Source of the DNA: Micromonospora sp. CCTCC AA 2012012
GTDB lineage: Bacteria > Actinomycetota > Actinomycetes > Mycobacteriales > Micromonosporaceae
Reading direction: 5' to 3'
Assembly (NCBI RefSeq): GCF_040499845.1
Contig: NZ_CP159342.1
Span: 1,426,001-1,490,000 of the forward strand
Length of the DNA: 64,000 nucleotides
The notes under the pieces are model-generated. The model saw only the letters and a program-made list of their open reading frames with translations. It searched no databases and was not told where the DNA came from. Numbering within the stretch: the stretch's first letter is position 1; each line of letters opens with the position of its first letter. This document shows, in pieces, positions 62,537 to 64,000 of the stretch. The position numbers and the translations under genes were made by a program.

Positions 62537-63825
62537 CCGGCGTGCACGCCCCGGGCTATCCCGAGGCGGCGGTCCGCGACCGGGCCCGGCAGGGCACCGC
62601 CGCGGTCTTCCCCCCGGTCGACGGCTACGGCCGGCAGCTCTACGGGGCCGCCGACGCCCCCGCCGGTGACCCGTCGGTCGCCGACGACCTGGACGCCGCC
62701 CGCCTCGTCCCCCCGATCTTCATGCCGCAGCGGCTGGAGAAGCTGATCGACCTCGGCCGCGAACCCACCTACGACGACGTGGAGCTGGCCACCACCATCG
62801 GCGGGTTCCGCTCGCCGCTGCCGGTCTACGTCTCGGCGTTCGGTTCGACCCGGATCGCCCAGGGCGACGCCGGGCTGGCCGCCAGCCGACAGGCCGGCCG
62901 CCTCGGCATCCCGATGGTGATCGGCGAGAACCTGGTGCCGGTCGGCGGCTACCGCCGCGCCGCCGGTGCCGAGTCGCCGATCCTGGCCCGCCTGCGGGCG
63001 TACGCCGCGCAGTGCCCGCCCGACCTCGGTGGGGTGGTGGTGCAGCAGAGCACCGAGGACGCCGACTCGGAGGTGTGGAACCTGGTCTACAGCGACCCGT
63101 CCGTGCGTGACCTCGTGGACTCCGGCCGGCTGGCGTTCGAGCTGAAGACCGGCCAGGGCGCCAAGCCCGGCCTCGGCGGGATGACCGTGGTCGACGCCGC
63201 CGACGCCCGGCGCCTGGCCGACCGGTTCGCCGTCCGGGACGTGCTCGGCGCGGACGCCTGGCTGCGCTGCGCCACCCCCGGCACCTTCACCGAGGAGATC
63301 CTGCGCCAGCAGGTGCGCTTCATGCGCAACAACTTCCCGCGTGCCCGGGTGTGGGTGAAGTTCCACCCCGGTCGGGACGTCGCGCACGCCGCCGCCACCG
63401 CCTGGCGGGCCGGCGCGGACGCGGTCACCGTCGACGGCGCGCAGGCCGGCACCGGTTGGGCGCCCCGGGCGTTCCTCGGCCAGGTCGGGCTGCCGCTCGG
63501 CGAGTGCCTGCGCCGCATCGGCCGCCCCGACGGGTGTCTGCTGGCGTCGGGCCGGATCTGGGAGGGCGGTCGGGCCGTCCGCGCCCTCGCGGCCGGCGCC
63601 ACCGCCGTCGGGCTGGGCCGTGCCGCGCTGCTGGCCGTCGACACCGACGCCGACGCCGGCCTGGTCCGGCTGGTCGAGGCCCTGGCGCTGGAGGCCCGCC
63701 TGCTGATCAGCGCGCTCGGCCGCTACACCGCCGACGCGCTCACCCCCGACGACCTGTGGTGGCCCGGCGCCGACGCCGTGGCCGTACCGGAGAACCACCC
63801 CGCACCGATCGGAGGCCGGGCATGA
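62533..63825 (+). CDS. Glutamate-synthase-type FMN-binding domain protein
   Basis: This 430-residue protein matches the central FMN/oxoglutarate TIM-barrel domain of glutamate synthase large subunits: TIGGFRSPLPVYVSAFGSTR, FELKTGQGAKPGLGG, VWVKFHPGRDVAHAAATAW, GADAVTVDGAQAGTGWAPRA and a final ALGRYTADALTPDDLWW. The N-terminal glutaminase domain and the Cys cluster for iron-sulphur binding of complete enzymes are not seen. It starts at GTG 62533 overlapping the previous stop (GTGA). It may perform a reductive amination or another FMN redox step on the amino acid made in this operon, or supply nitrogen; the reaction is not known. Confidence 0.87.
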   Translation: MTGVHAPGYPEAAVRDRARQGTAAVFPPVDGYGRQLYGAADAPAGDPSVADDLDAARLVPPIFMPQRLEKLIDLGREPTYDDVELATTIGGFRSPLPVYVSAFGSTRIAQGDAGLAASRQAGRLGIPMVIGENLVPVGGYRRAAGAESPILARLRAYAAQCPPDLGGVVVQQSTEDADSEVWNLVYSDPSVRDLVDSGRLAFELKTGQGAKPGLGGMTVVDAADARRLADRFAVRDVLGADAWLRCATPGTFTEEILRQQVRFMRNNFPRARVWVKFHPGRDVAHAAATAWRAGADAVTVDGAQAGTGWAPRAFLGQVGLPLGECLRRIGRPDGCLLASGRIWEGGRAVRALAAGATAVGLGRAALLAVDTDADAGLVRLVEALALEARLLISALGRYTADALTPDDLWWPGADAVAVPENHPAPIGGRA

Positions 63826-64000
63826 CCGCGCTGCTGGACGTCGGGTGCCACCTGCCCGACCTGAGCGTCGACGTCGGTGACGTCTGCGCCGCCGTCGACG
63901 CCGATCCCCGGCTGCTGTGGACCTTCCGCCGCTTCTACGGCCTGGAGTCGGTGCGCCGCGCCCCCGACCAGGATCTGCGCGACCTGATGAGCGCGGCGGT
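63822..64000 (+). CDS. Ketosynthase-III-like protein, N-terminal part (cut by window end)
   Basis: Only the first 59 residues are present. The start LLDVGCHLPDLSVDVGDVCA followed by LLWTFRRFYGLESVRRAPDQ fits the N-terminal region of KAS III-like (FabH/CerJ-type) thiolase-fold proteins, with a first strand, a HLP loop and the helix before the substrate tunnel. The catalytic Cys is beyond the window. The ATG overlaps the previous stop, so it belongs to the mutase operon. It would be the second KAS III-type gene of the cluster and may be an acyltransferase rather than a condensing enzyme. Confidence 0.6.
   Translation, partial: MTALLDVGCHLPDLSVDVGDVCAAVDADPRLLWTFRRFYGLESVRRAPDQDLRDLMSAA

Noticed and set aside
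1-64000. Insertion sequences, integrases, tRNA genes or phage genes
   Set aside because: None is recognisable on either strand, so there is no direct sign of recent transfer of the cluster.

Overview
This is a very GC-rich actinomycete chromosome segment with strong G/C at third codon positions, many GTG starts and ATGA/GTGA gene overlaps. A filamentous actinobacterium of the Micromonosporaceae (Micromonospora-like) is the best guess. That is an inference from gene style and gene order; no rRNA or tRNA is present to anchor it.

Positions 1 to about 26 kb look like ordinary chromosome. They hold a CDF metal transporter, the pafB-pafC regulators, tatA-tatC, a NarL-type two-component system with an unknown partner gene, a secreted S1 protease, a B12/iron-type binding protein diverging from a cupredoxin lipoprotein across an iron box, a zinc alcohol dehydrogenase, a fasciclin protein, kynureninase, a lipid kinase, an EamA exporter, a TetR regulator, a HAD hydrolase, a HelY-like Ski2 helicase, an MHYT membrane sensor, a 5'-3' exonuclease, a DUF4037 protein, an MFS exporter and an HxlR-peroxiredoxin fusion. 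The order pafB-pafC-tatA-tatC ... helY ... exonuclease matches the conserved actinobacterial block (M. tuberculosis Rv2096c to Rv2090), here split by about 13 kb of other genes.

From about 26.5 kb to the right edge lies a nonribosomal peptide (NRPS) cluster that continues beyond the window. It starts with regulators: an AfsR-like SARP and an XRE-type NB-ARC protein. These are followed by a FabH-like ketosynthase, an ACP, NRPS1 (C-A-T-C-A-T), a type II thioesterase, an Fe(II)/2-oxoglutarate dioxygenase, a stand-alone A-T protein (Gln-type code), NRPS3 (C-T-C-A*-T) and NRPS4 (A-C-T-C-A-T-C-A-T-TE) with MbtH. A last operon encodes a B12-dependent methylaspartate (glutamate) mutase, an asparaginyl-tRNA-synthetase-like enzyme without an anticodon domain, a glutamate-synthase-type FMN enzyme and a second ketosynthase-III-like protein cut by the window end. 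Seven C domains and seven chain-carrying T domains suggest an N-acylated heptapeptide that may contain methylaspartate or methylasparagine and a beta-hydroxylated residue, released by the NRPS4 thioesterase. The product is not identified.

Two features of the cluster stand out. First, the assembly line is irregular: two related C-T modules have no A domain of their own, one A domain sits upstream of its C domain, and the NRPS3 A domain has lost its catalytic motifs, including the A10 lysine. Second, five transcription units (SARP, FabH, thioesterase II, NRPS4, mutase) are preceded by the same promoter geometry: a box like ACTGCCGCT, exactly 19 bases, then a -10-like hexamer. Four of the five lie just downstream of a hairpin at the end of the previous gene or unit. 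This looks like a cluster-specific regulon, possibly of the SARP.
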